From JAHJTW01 sp964545545 (lineage in GTDB: Bacteria > Krumholzibacteriota > Krumholzibacteriia > LZORAL124-64-63): a DNA stretch of 40,332 nucleotides. Every line of letters starts with the position of its first letter. Position 1 is the first letter of the stretch. Shown piece after piece: positions 32,825 through 40,332 of this stretch. The notes under the pieces were generated by a model that did no database searches, had not been told where the DNA came from, and worked only from the letters and a program-made list of their open reading frames with translations. A program made the translations under genes and the position numbers. The stretch is from positions 1 to 40,332 of the forward strand of contig CAZJGK010000023.1 of NCBI GenBank assembly GCA_964545545.1, given 5' to 3'.

Positions 32825-34471
32825 ATGGCGGGAATCTTGTGGGATAACATCAGGCGGCACCACGTCCTTTTGTTGACGGGATTGTTGCTCATTCTTTATA
32901 CCGCGACATTTTCCGGCGTCAGTTCGGTGGACGCCTACTATTACTTCGGCAACATTGATTCAGGTTCGCTGGCATCGCTTTGCCACCCGCATCATCTGGC
33001 CTACCTCCTGGTCGGCAAGGGATGGTTCATGCTGTGGCGCATCTTCGGTTACCATGGCACCGCCCTGTTGCCGTTGAAGCAGATGAGCCTGTTCGGGGCG
33101 CTGGGCGTTCTGATCCTTTTCGCCCGGACCCTATCCGTACTCTTTCCCCGGGGCGTAGCCGCTTCCTGTCTGCTTCTGGCCCTGGGGACCAGCTACCTGC
33201 CCTGGCATTATTCCACCGAGGGTGAACCGGTCATCTTTTTTCAGTTCTTCTCCCTTTGGATCCTCTATTTGCTTGTGCGCTGGTATTTCGAGCCGGAGCC
33301 GGCCTCCGGTTTGGCCTGGAAATTGGGGCTGGCGGTCGGTCTGGGCACCCTCTTCCACCAGTCCCTGGTTTTCGCCGTCCCGCTCAGCGTCGCCGCCTTG
33401 CTCCACCGGGGCCAACCGTCCGCGCGAATATCGCTTCTGGGAAAGTTCCTGCTGCCTGCCTTGATCTTGATCGCCGTGCCCTACATCGGCCTGGGCTTCG
33501 CCGTCACCAACAGCCATGACCCGCGGACCCTGGTCGCCTGGTCCACCGGTTATCTCGATGAATTTTCCGGCACCTACGGTTTGGCCAGGAACCTGCACCC
33601 CCGACCCATCCTGTCAGGCCTGGCATCCGCCTTTCTGGGTGGCACCGCCCTGAAGCCCTATCTGCTGCAGCACAAGCCTTTCGACGCCGGATTCCTGCTG
33701 GCCGTCTCCGTTTTCATCTTCGTCCTGGGATCTGTGGGCGCCGGCCTGTTGGCGGTGATCTTCAGCCTGCGTCGTTTCGAACCTCCCCTGCGTAGGGGCC
33801 TGCTGGCGGTGGCTGTTTTCACCGGAGTCTTTCTGGCGGCCGCCATCTACTGGGAGCCGGGCAACCGCAAATTCTGGGCGCCCGTGGAACCCGGCCTGAT
33901 CATTCTGATGGGCGCCGGGTTGATGGGCATGCCGCGCCTGGGTCCAAGAATCATCCTCTCCCGGCGGATGGGGAAAACGGTTCTGGGCCTGCTCTGCCTG
34001 GTCCTGGTGGTCGGCAACCTGGGGGGCGGCATTCTGCACAAACACCGGGCCAAGGATCTTGAAAGCAAGCTTGCGCTAGGCCTGCTGGAAATCTACCAAC
34101 CGGGTGATTTGCTGGTCATGCCGGCGGACCGGTTGTGGCAGAGCGTGGATTACAATTTCCCGGAGATCCGCAGCGCCGGCGTGTTCGCCTACGCCAACCC
34201 CGCCTGGGCTGCGCAAGACACGACCATGGACTTCGCCGCCAAATCCCTGTGGCAAACCCTCACCGCGGGAAAAACCGGGTATGTTTCCTCGCGGGTGGAA
34301 AAGGATTTGTCCGCCCGGATAGCCGCCTTGGCGCAGGCCGCCGGCGACCCGGCGCACGGAAAGCTGAAAAAGACCTTCCTGTTCCGGTTCAACGACTTTG
34401 AGCAAGAGGTCCAGGACCAGGAATTGAGCGCCTGGCGTTGGGTGCATGCAAAAACCCCCGCCACTCGTTGA
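32825..34471 (+). CDS. Polytopic membrane protein, GT39-like glycosyltransferase
   Basis: 548 residues, about ten membrane helices and a C-terminal soluble domain of about 150 residues. The first loop (SVDAYYYFGNIDSGSLASLCHPHHLAYLL) has an acidic residue after helix one and a histidine-rich re-entry, and a later loop has YSTEGEPVIFFQFFSLW, the layout of GT39/PMT-like GT-C enzymes, though less canonical than the gene at 18565. GAGGAAGGGGA lies before the ATG and an extended -10 promoter close upstream. It ends four bases from the convergent PAP2 gene. Likely role: transfer of a lipid-linked sugar on the periplasmic side; this is inferred from topology. Confidence 0.7.
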   Translation: MAGILWDNIRRHHVLLLTGLLLILYTATFSGVSSVDAYYYFGNIDSGSLASLCHPHHLAYLLVGKGWFMLWRIFGYHGTALLPLKQMSLFGALGVLILFARTLSVLFPRGVAASCLLLALGTSYLPWHYSTEGEPVIFFQFFSLWILYLLVRWYFEPEPASGLAWKLGLAVGLGTLFHQSLVFAVPLSVAALLHRGQPSARISLLGKFLLPALILIAVPYIGLGFAVTNSHDPRTLVAWSTGYLDEFSGTYGLARNLHPRPILSGLASAFLGGTALKPYLLQHKPFDAGFLLAVSVFIFVLGSVGAGLLAVIFSLRRFEPPLRRGLLAVAVFTGVFLAAAIYWEPGNRKFWAPVEPGLIILMGAGLMGMPRLGPRIILSRRMGKTVLGLLCLVLVVGNLGGGILHKHRAKDLESKLALGLLEIYQPGDLLVMPADRLWQSVDYNFPEIRSAGVFAYANPAWAAQDTTMDFAAKSLWQTLTAGKTGYVSSRVEKDLSARIAALAQAAGDPAHGKLKKTFLFRFNDFEQEVQDQELSAWRWVHAKTPATR

Positions 34472-34475
34472 CCGC

Positions 34476-35231
34476 TCAGAAACGCCACCGCAGGGCGATG
34501 CGGTCGCCGGTGGCCACGACATGATCCGACCACGCGTTTTCTCGCCTCTGATCGATCACCGCCCAGCCCGTCACCACGCCGATCGCGGCGCCGAAGATGA
34601 CGTCGGACAGGTAGTGCTTGTTTTTCTCTATGCGGCCCATCCCGGTCAGCACGCCCATGGCGCCGGCGCCCGTTCCGGCCACCCAGCCGGCGTGGTACCA
34701 TATCACCGGCACCGCCGAGAAAGCCGCGGTCGTGTGGCCGGAGGGAAAAGAATAGGGGCCGCCCGATGGCCGTTTCCGGTTGACGGAAACCTTGATGATT
34801 TCCGTTATCGCCGCCGAATAGACGAAGGACCGGCCCAGGTCGAGTCCGCAGCGGTACATGCGGTCGTGGTCCGTGATCCGGCCGACTGCGGCGGCCGCCA
34901 CCGCTGAACCGCCGATGATCAGGCCGTTGCCGTAGGTGTTGCCGAAGTCCATCAGCCCGCGGAACGAGGAACGTTCGAGGCTGCTGCGCAGGGCGCCCTG
35001 GTGGGGGTCGACCGCCTCCCGCGTCCAGACGGTGGCCACACCGGCGAGGCCGAGGGTCACCAGAGACCGCAACGACAGGAACGAACCGGGTGCGAGACCT
35101 ATGGAGACACACGAGTCACGACCGGTTGCCGGCACCACGGGCGCCGTTGCAGCCCGGCCGCTGCCCGATCCACCCAGCCATAGCGCCATCATGGCCAGCG
35201 TCAACAGAAGCCTGGGATGATTCGTCAACAA
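34476..35231 (-). CDS. PAP2 family phosphatase, exported or membrane-bound
   Basis: 251 residues with all three PAP2 motifs: KVSVNRKRP (K147, R154), SFPSGHT (H166) and GRIEKNKHYLSDV with the second histidine and aspartate. The family removes phosphate from lipid phosphates such as undecaprenyl pyrophosphate. I chose TTG 35231 because AAGGGAG lies exactly six bases before it and because it gives a normal signal peptide (MLTNHPRLLLTLAMMALWLG); the ATG 35267 and TTG 35273 upstream lack a ribosome site. The mature N-terminal 60 residues (PATGRDSCVSIGLAPGSFLS) are not typical of the family. Convergent with the GT39-like gene. Confidence 0.87.
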   Translation of the reverse strand: MLTNHPRLLLTLAMMALWLGGSGSGRAATAPVVPATGRDSCVSIGLAPGSFLSLRSLVTLGLAGVATVWTREAVDPHQGALRSSLERSSFRGLMDFGNTYGNGLIIGGSAVAAAAVGRITDHDRMYRCGLDLGRSFVYSAAITEIIKVSVNRKRPSGGPYSFPSGHTTAAFSAVPVIWYHAGWVAGTGAGAMGVLTGMGRIEKNKHYLSDVIFGAAIGVVTGWAVIDQRRENAWSDHVVATGDRIALRWRF

Positions 35232-35499
35232 GTGGTACTCCCTTAGCACACGCAGCGGAATGATCATGACCAAAGTGGAGTTGGATCTGCCACCCGGTCG
35301 GACTCACCAATGGGGTCCAATATACAGGCTGAACGGCGGAGGTTCACCATTTCACCCCGAATTTCCGCAAAGGACATGGATTCATGTCTGTTTCGGGATT
35401 GGCAAATTTCTTGGGGTTCCCCTCCAGGAAAAATCCAGTTAGAATAGATTGGTCCGGCAGTATGAGGGGGGCGGGGGAATCTGGAGCGACGACAACCCT

Positions 35500-36384
35500 A
35501 TGGGCGACAATACCAACACCGAACTGTTCGATTCCGATTTCAACCGGGAGGACCGCCTCCAGAGGCGGCAGCCCATACTAACGATCATGAACGGACCCCA
35601 GCTGGGCCGGGTCATCCTGCTGGCCCGGGACAAGGTGAGTTTCGGCCGTTCACTCGATGCGGACATCATGGTCCAGGACCAGGCCATGTCCCGCCTCCAC
35701 TGCACGGTGGATTATTGTGCCGAAACCGAGGGCTACCGCCTGTCCGATCTCGACAGTTCCAACGGCACCTACCTGAACGACAAGAAGATCACGGACGCTG
35801 TGCTGGCCCCACAAGATAAGATCATCATGGGCCAGACCATCATGAAATACTCCCTGGGTGATGTCCTTGATCTCCAATTCCACGGGACCATGGACAAGCT
35901 GATCAACGTGGACGAGTTGACCGACCTGCCGGCCAAGCGGCGCTTCGACGAGGAGCTGGCCCGCAGCGTTGCGGTGGCCCACGCCTCGGCCATTCCCCTG
36001 ACCCTGCTCATGATGGACATGGACGGCCTGAAGCGCATCAACGACACCCACGGCCACCAGTTCGGGGCCTTCTCCATCAGCGAGACCGGCAGGATCATCG
36101 GCAGGATCATCGGCGAGCGCGGCGTGGCCAGCCGCTTCGGCGGGGACGAATTCATGGCCTTCTTGACCGCCACACCCCTGTCCCAAGCCCTGGTAGTGGC
36201 CGAGACCATCCGGTCCGAGATCCTCGCCCACGATTACACCCGGGAGGGCGTCAAGCTGGAACCGACCATCAGCATCGGGGTGGCCGCCCTGGTCATGGGC
36301 GAAACCGCCGAGAGCCTGTTCGCCCGGGCCGACGCCGCCCTCTACCGCGCCAAGCAGTGCGGTCGCAACTGCGTTCGTACCTGA
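35500..36384 (+). CDS. FHA-GGDEF protein, predicted diguanylate cyclase
   Basis: 294 residues from ATG 35500. Residues about 29-125 are an FHA phosphothreonine-binding domain (VSFGRSLDADIMVQD, SRLHCTVDY, LDSSNGTYLND). Residues about 135-294 are a GGDEF domain: VDELTDLPAKRRFDEEL, MMDMDGLKRINDTHGH and an intact RFGGDEF (R212-F218), so cyclic di-GMP synthesis is expected. The usual D in GHxxGD is Ala and the inhibitory RxxD site before GGDEF is absent. The ribosome site is weak (GGAG 13 bases upstream); a TTG at 35449 would add 17 residues without a better site. Soluble, cytoplasmic; input is probably a phosphorylated partner protein, not encoded beside it. Confidence 0.87.
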   Translation: MGDNTNTELFDSDFNREDRLQRRQPILTIMNGPQLGRVILLARDKVSFGRSLDADIMVQDQAMSRLHCTVDYCAETEGYRLSDLDSSNGTYLNDKKITDAVLAPQDKIIMGQTIMKYSLGDVLDLQFHGTMDKLINVDELTDLPAKRRFDEELARSVAVAHASAIPLTLLMMDMDGLKRINDTHGHQFGAFSISETGRIIGRIIGERGVASRFGGDEFMAFLTATPLSQALVVAETIRSEILAHDYTREGVKLEPTISIGVAALVMGETAESLFARADAALYRAKQCGRNCVRT

Positions 36385-36402
36385 ATCGTTTGCCGGTCAG
36401 TC

Positions 36403-37644
36403 TCAGTCGGCAGCCCCAGCGCGAAAAGTGTCCAGGATTCCCGCCACGATGCCGACGAAGCGGGTTTCGTCGACCACCTCGTCTTTCCGGTTCCAGGTGG
36501 CGCAAACGCTGATACGATGGCCCGCAGCGTCGGTGACCTGGGTGGTCAAGTTCAGGACCCCCGGCTCGGACCCGCCCTTGAAAGCCACCGACTTCCAGAG
36601 GTTGCGGTCGGTGACGCCCGCATTGACCGTGAACACATCCAGGTCGGCCACCTGGCCCAGCAGGTCGCAGAGCTGGCGGACGCTCAGGGGCCATTCGATT
36701 TCGAGGTGGGTGGGATCCGGACCCATCGCGGCAGCCTCAGGCAACGGCAAGGCGGCAATCCCGGTGAGCACGGCGCGGCGGGCCGCCTCGTCGCCCTCGA
36801 CAAAGCGGGTCCTCAAGGAATCCGGTGCGTTCAGCTTCAGCACGAACGCCTCCCTGGTACTGAGCAAAGGAAACGGATAACTCGCGGGCAGGACCTGCTC
36901 GACGCGTTCGCGTCCCAGGGTGTGCAACAGCAGGTCGGTGGCCGTGTTGTCGCTGCGGGAAATCATGAGGGTAGCCAGGGTGTGAAGGCTGAAGGGGGAT
37001 CCGACCGGCCAGTCCTGGAGGATGCCCGAGGGCAGGCTCTTGTCGGCATCCTTCAGCCCGGCCAGGTCGGTCCACGACCGCCGGCCCTGCTGGATCTCCT
37101 GCTTGAGAGCAAGCAGAATCGCCAGCTTGAAGGCCGAACCCACGGCCAGGGGATCGTCCGGGTTCAGGGCCAGCTTGTCGACCCCGTCCTCCAGCACCAG
37201 CACCGACACCTGCCCCGGCAAAGCCTCCAGCTGGGTGCGGGCTTCGGTCAAGTCCTTGAGGCTCGCCACCGGCGGCAGCAAACGCAACCCCTCGATGCGG
37301 CCCTGGGCATCCAGGGAGATAAGGACGGGAACCCGACCCTGCTCGTAAAGGGCTTCCCACCGATCCGCGGTTTTGCGCACGGAAACGAAGGCGCCCAGAC
37401 CTGCGGTTACCTGGTCGCGAATGGGCACCAGTTGCACCAGCGGCACCGCCTGCAGGAAGCTGGGCGCGAACCAGTCGGCCTCCACCTGTGTCGCGGTCAG
37501 AAAGCGCGTCAAGGCGGCGCGGTCCGCGTCCTCGCCGCCGGTGGCGACGCTCGTGAACAACAAGACCAGCAGGAGCGCAATGACCCCCGCCGTTTTGCAC
37601 CAAAAATCCCTTTTCCGTGGCTGTCCGATGGGAATGATCGTCAT
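36403..37644 (-). CDS. Exported serine hydrolase of the class A beta-lactamase fold
   Basis: 413 residues. A signal peptide or anchor (VIALLLVLLFTSVATGG) ends near residue 37, then about 110 residues form an N-terminal domain with a short beta-rich pattern (VPVLISLDAQGRIEGLRLLP), as in Streptomyces ORF12/LpqF-like proteins. The C-terminal domain has the serine hydrolase triad: S170 and K173 in GSAFKLA, SDN at 231-233, and KGG at 356-358 in place of KTG. The family includes beta-lactamases but also peptidases and esterases, so resistance should not be assumed. GGGAGG precedes the ATG. Its start overlaps the stop of the DUF2721 gene by four bases, so the two are probably translated together. 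Confidence 0.83.
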   Translation of the reverse strand: MTIIPIGQPRKRDFWCKTAGVIALLLVLLFTSVATGGEDADRAALTRFLTATQVEADWFAPSFLQAVPLVQLVPIRDQVTAGLGAFVSVRKTADRWEALYEQGRVPVLISLDAQGRIEGLRLLPPVASLKDLTEARTQLEALPGQVSVLVLEDGVDKLALNPDDPLAVGSAFKLAILLALKQEIQQGRRSWTDLAGLKDADKSLPSGILQDWPVGSPFSLHTLATLMISRSDNTATDLLLHTLGRERVEQVLPASYPFPLLSTREAFVLKLNAPDSLRTRFVEGDEAARRAVLTGIAALPLPEAAAMGPDPTHLEIEWPLSVRQLCDLLGQVADLDVFTVNAGVTDRNLWKSVAFKGGSEPGVLNLTTQVTDAAGHRISVCATWNRKDEVVDETRFVGIVAGILDTFRAGAAD

Positions 37645-38108
37645 GGTTCCTCCCTGTCCTCTCCGTTTTGTGCGCGCCGCATCTGGAGCTGGATCGCCTG
37701 CAGGTTGAGCAGGACATCCTGCAAAAAGGCCACCATCGCGACGATGAGCAAACCCATGCTGGCCGAGAAGATCAACACCAGCAGGGGCACGATATGCAGT
37801 TCGAGCAAGGCCGCAGCAAACAACAGGATGATGAGCAGGGCCACCAGCAGCACGCTGAGCGAGGCCAAAAAGATGGCGCGCCGCACGAGCACGGCGCGGC
37901 GGCCAAGGATGGTGATCTGCCGGTCCAGCCCGTCGCGCTCAGATCCTGTGGTATGGAGTTCATCATCCAGCAGGGTCCGTGAGCGGTCGATCAACCGGCC
38001 CAGGCGATTGGTCATCGTCAGCAACAGCAGACCCACACCCGAAATCAGGATCACCGGCCCCACGGCCACCTTCAAGACGGGAATCAGTTCCTGCAGACTG
38101 GTATGCAA
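37641..38108 (-). CDS. DUF2721 family membrane protein
   Basis: 155 residues from TTG 38108, with three membrane helices: VGPVILISGVGLLLLTM, IFLASLSVLLVALLIILLFA and LVLIFSASMGLLIVAMVAFL. The segment GVGLLLLTMTNRLGRLIDRSR is the signature of the DUF2721 family, of unknown function. The start is uncertain: the family begins near LQELIPVLK, and a G-rich sequence (AGGGGGT) lies just before TTG 38108; longer in-frame forms up to 38210 are possible but have no ribosome site and would carry an unlike N-terminus. It overlaps the serine hydrolase gene by four bases. Confidence 0.78.
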   Translation of the reverse strand: MHTSLQELIPVLKVAVGPVILISGVGLLLLTMTNRLGRLIDRSRTLLDDELHTTGSERDGLDRQITILGRRAVLVRRAIFLASLSVLLVALLIILLFAAALLELHIVPLLVLIFSASMGLLIVAMVAFLQDVLLNLQAIQLQMRRAQNGEDREEP

Positions 38109-38388
38109 CCTAGACCCCCTGCCGAATGGAGACGGATCCGCCCAATTCCCCTGCCGGGCTTTTGGCGTCACGAATTGACCACTGTACTCCCGCGGATTGC
38201 TGCGCGTCAACTTGGACCAGGAAGGCTGGGACCGGTCATTGGCGTATCTGGGGATGAAATGGTATGGACAGGAGACAAATGACTTGGCAAGGTCATTCTA
38301 TGCGATGAGTCAGGGGGCACGTGGCCGACCGACCCGAATCCGATTAAACTCCTGCATAACCCCCTGGATCCCAACAAGGAGTTGAGCC

Positions 38389-39150
38389 ATGTCCTTCATT
38401 TTACCCGGCACGATTCTGTTCCTGCTTCTCATTCTCCTGTCCAATTCCCTGCGCATCCTGCGCGAGTACGAGCGCGGTGTCGTTTTCCGACTGGGACGTT
38501 TCGTGGGGGTGCGTGGTCCGGGCCTGATCATCCTCGTGCCCTTTTTCGAAAAGATGGTCCGCGTCAGCCTGCGCACCGTAGCCATGGACGTGCCGCCCCA
38601 GGACGTGATCACCAAGGACAACGTGTCGGTCCGCGTCAACGCGGTGCTGTACTTCCAGGTCGTGGATCCCGAGCGTTCCATCATCGAGGTCGAGGACTAC
38701 CTGTTCGCCACCAGCCAGCTGGCGCAGACGACTTTGCGCAGCGTGCTGGGCCAGGCGGAACTGGATGATCTGCTGTCGGAGCGGGACGCCCTCAACGCCC
38801 GGGTGGAGAAGATCCTAGACGAGTCGACCGAGCTGTGGGGCATCAAGGTCATGACCGTTGAGATGAAGGACGTGGACCTGCCCCTGGAGATGAAGCGGGC
38901 CATGGCCAAGCAGGCCGAGGCCGAGCGCGAGCGGCGCGCCAAGGTGATCCACGCCGAAGGAGAGTTCCAGGCCAGTCAGCGGCTGAGCGATGCGGCGGGC
39001 ATCATCGAGTTGCATCCGGTGGCCCTGCAGTTGCGGTACCTTCAGGCCCTGACCGAGATCGCCGCCGAGAACAACAGCACGACCCTGTTCCCGGTCCCCA
39101 TCGACCTGCTCTCGCCGTTCATGAAGCAGTTCAAGGCGCCATCATCCTGA
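38389..39150 (+). CDS. Slipin (SPFH/band 7 membrane protein)
   Basis: A 253-residue stomatin-like protein. One N-terminal hairpin helix (ILPGTILFLLLILLSNSL) anchors it in the inner membrane, followed by the SPFH domain: EYERGVVFRLGRFVGVRGPG, LRTVAMDVPPQDVITKDNVS, VVDPERSIIEVEDY and a helical stretch LEMKRAMAKQAEAERERRAK that forms the oligomerisation coiled coil. Members build large ring or cage assemblies that scaffold membranes and often work with an NfeD-type protein, which is missing here. AAGGAG lies seven bases before the ATG. It stands alone, with about 280 bases before it and no clear promoter. Confidence 0.93.
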   Translation: MSFILPGTILFLLLILLSNSLRILREYERGVVFRLGRFVGVRGPGLIILVPFFEKMVRVSLRTVAMDVPPQDVITKDNVSVRVNAVLYFQVVDPERSIIEVEDYLFATSQLAQTTLRSVLGQAELDDLLSERDALNARVEKILDESTELWGIKVMTVEMKDVDLPLEMKRAMAKQAEAERERRAKVIHAEGEFQASQRLSDAAGIIELHPVALQLRYLQALTEIAAENNSTTLFPVPIDLLSPFMKQFKAPSS

Positions 39151-39258
39151 GCTGCGAGTTGTGGGAACAGGCAAAGCGCGGATTGCACGGGGATCACGGA
39201 TGTGGGATATTGCCCCTGATCAGGAATTTGCCCACCACCCCAGCGGAAAGACGGACCA

Positions 39259-40332
39259 ATGGCACGCCATCCTTACCTGCAAAGAATCCTTTCGGGCATG
39301 GCCTTGGCCCTGCTGCTGATCACCGGTTGCAACGGCGCCGGCAAAGCCCCGGTAAAAGCCACTCCGAAATTGAAGATCCTGATTCTGGGCGGCACCGGAT
39401 TCATCGGCCCCTGGGAGGTGAAGACGGCCGTGGCCCATGGGCACGAAGTCACCCTGTTCAACCGCGGCAAGACCCGTCCCGACCTATTTCCCGACCTGGA
39501 ACACCTGCACGGCGATCGTGACCCTGACAAGGGCGACGGTCTGAAGGCGCTAGAAGGCCGCAGCTTCGATGTGGTGATCGACAACAGCGGTTATTATCCG
39601 CGGCATGTGTCGGCCTCGGCCACTTTGCTGGGTCCTCATGTCCGGCAGTACATCTATGTCTCGTCGATTTCCGCCTATGCCAAAACCGACGTCGAAGGCC
39701 AGGACGAAACCGCTCCCCTGGCCACCATGGAAGACCCGACGGTCGAGGACATGGGCCCCGAATACCAGCATTACGGCCCCTTGAAGGCCCTGTGCGAGCA
39801 GGCCGCCGAAAAAGCCATGCCGGGGCGCGCCACCATCGTGCGGCCCGGTTTCATCGTGGGGCCCGGCGACACGTCTTTCCGGTTTTCCTACTGGCCGTTG
39901 CGGGTACGGCAGGGCGGCGTCATGGCCGTCCCGGGCGCCCCTGATGACCCGATCCAGATCATCGATGTGCGCGACCTCACCGAGTGGATCATCCATCTCG
40001 CCGAAACCAACACCACCGGCACTTACAACGGGTGCGGGCCCGACCATGTCCTGACCATGGGCGACATCGTCACCACCGCCAAATCGGTCACCGCAAGCGA
40101 TGCGTCCTTCGTCTGGCTGGGCACAAGTTTCCAGGACGATCACCCCGACGCCAATTTCCCCATCTGGACCCCCCACAAGGGCGAGTACCTGGGCTTCCAC
40201 ACCTTCAGCAATGCGCGCGCGATCACCGCGGGCCTGACCTTCCGGCCCCTCGCCGATACCATCAAGGCCACCCTGGAAGCGTTCGACGCTCTTGACGAAG
40301 ATCAACAGGCCAAGGCGCTCGAGAGGATCCCG
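39259..40332 (+). CDS. Lipoprotein NAD-dependent epimerase/dehydratase, cut by the window end
   Basis: The frame is open to the last base (358 codons, no stop), so the C-terminus is missing. The N-terminus has a lipoprotein signal: basic start, LALLLITGC lipobox with the cysteine near residue 22, then a short linker. After it comes a Rossmann fold of the extended SDR type: KILILGGTGFIGPWEV, VTLFNRGKT, DVVIDNSGYY and YVSSISAY, then a YxxxK-like YGPLK segment for catalysis. The group includes isoflavone-reductase-like and CSP41-like proteins whose substrates are unknown. A lipid-anchored NAD(P)-binding protein is unusual, since the cofactor is normally cytoplasmic. The ribosome site is weak (GGAAAG), so an internal start at the Met near residue 14 is possible but would still be hydrophobic. 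Confidence 0.85.
   Translation, partial: MARHPYLQRILSGMALALLLITGCNGAGKAPVKATPKLKILILGGTGFIGPWEVKTAVAHGHEVTLFNRGKTRPDLFPDLEHLHGDRDPDKGDGLKALEGRSFDVVIDNSGYYPRHVSASATLLGPHVRQYIYVSSISAYAKTDVEGQDETAPLATMEDPTVEDMGPEYQHYGPLKALCEQAAEKAMPGRATIVRPGFIVGPGDTSFRFSYWPLRVRQGGVMAVPGAPDDPIQIIDVRDLTEWIIHLAETNTTGTYNGCGPDHVLTMGDIVTTAKSVTASDASFVWLGTSFQDDHPDANFPIWTPHKGEYLGFHTFSNARAITAGLTFRPLADTIKATLEAFDALDEDQQAKALERIP

Noticed and set aside
35411..35445. Promoter-like TTGGGG and TAGAAT before the FHA-GGDEF gene
   Set aside because: The spacer is 23 bases, too long for a sigma-70 promoter; only the -10-like element is convincing.
1..40332. CRISPR arrays, tRNA genes, insertion sequences, prophage genes
   Set aside because: Looked for regularly spaced direct repeats, cloverleaf-like segments, transposase motifs and phage structural genes on both strands by eye; none was found.

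Overview
The window reads as a scaffold piece from a GC-rich, Gram-negative-type bacterium, most likely a member of the FCB group (Krumholzibacteriota, Eisenbacteria and similar lineages). The clues are two very large exported proteins ending in an NPFNPxTxxRF / YDxRGxLV module (FlgD-like or type IX-like C-terminal sorting domain), a lipoprotein, a GT9 heptosyltransferase-like gene and several polytopic glycosyltransferases. The placement is inference; there is no rRNA or other marker gene. A run of exactly 100 N at 11490-11589 is a scaffold gap, so adjacency across it is not proven.

Region 1 (148-7213) is a fatty-acid beta-oxidation module. A TetR-family FadR faces away from fadN-fadA-fadE, the order of the Bacillus subtilis fadNAE operon. 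The intergenic region holds a near-consensus sigma-70 promoter and two inverted repeats that closely match the Bacillus FadR box: one on the fadN transcription start, one directly in front of the fadR start codon. Regulator, operator and operon appear to form one transferable or anciently conserved module. An exported protein of unknown function precedes it.

Region 2 (7342-11374, minus strand) holds a translationally coupled trio (unknown membrane-anchored protein, LemA, alpha-D-phosphohexomutase; 4-base overlaps at both junctions) and an exported OB-fold-like protein with its own terminator.

Region 3 (11737-21763, plus strand) follows the gap: a GT87-like membrane glycosyltransferase, a large cytoplasmic GH13 amylase-like enzyme, a membrane-anchored unknown, a short and divergent Rho paralogue, a GT39-like membrane protein and a PAP2-TPR fusion. 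Region 4 (21919-28142, minus strand) is a two-gene operon of a secreted GH57 alpha-glucan hydrolase and a secreted multi-module protein with carbohydrate-binding-like folds. With the phosphohexomutase, regions 2-4 suggest alpha-glucan (starch or glycogen) breakdown and envelope glycan synthesis, although no direct co-regulation is visible.

Region 5 (28373-40332) is mixed: exported gamma-glutamyltransferase, GT9 transferase divergent from a DUF6165 protein, zinc alcohol dehydrogenase, another GT39-like membrane protein, a PAP2 phosphatase, an FHA-GGDEF diguanylate cyclase, a beta-lactamase-fold serine hydrolase coupled to a DUF2721 protein, a slipin, and a lipoprotein-type NAD-dependent epimerase cut by the window end. 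I saw no tRNA, rRNA, CRISPR array or insertion sequence.
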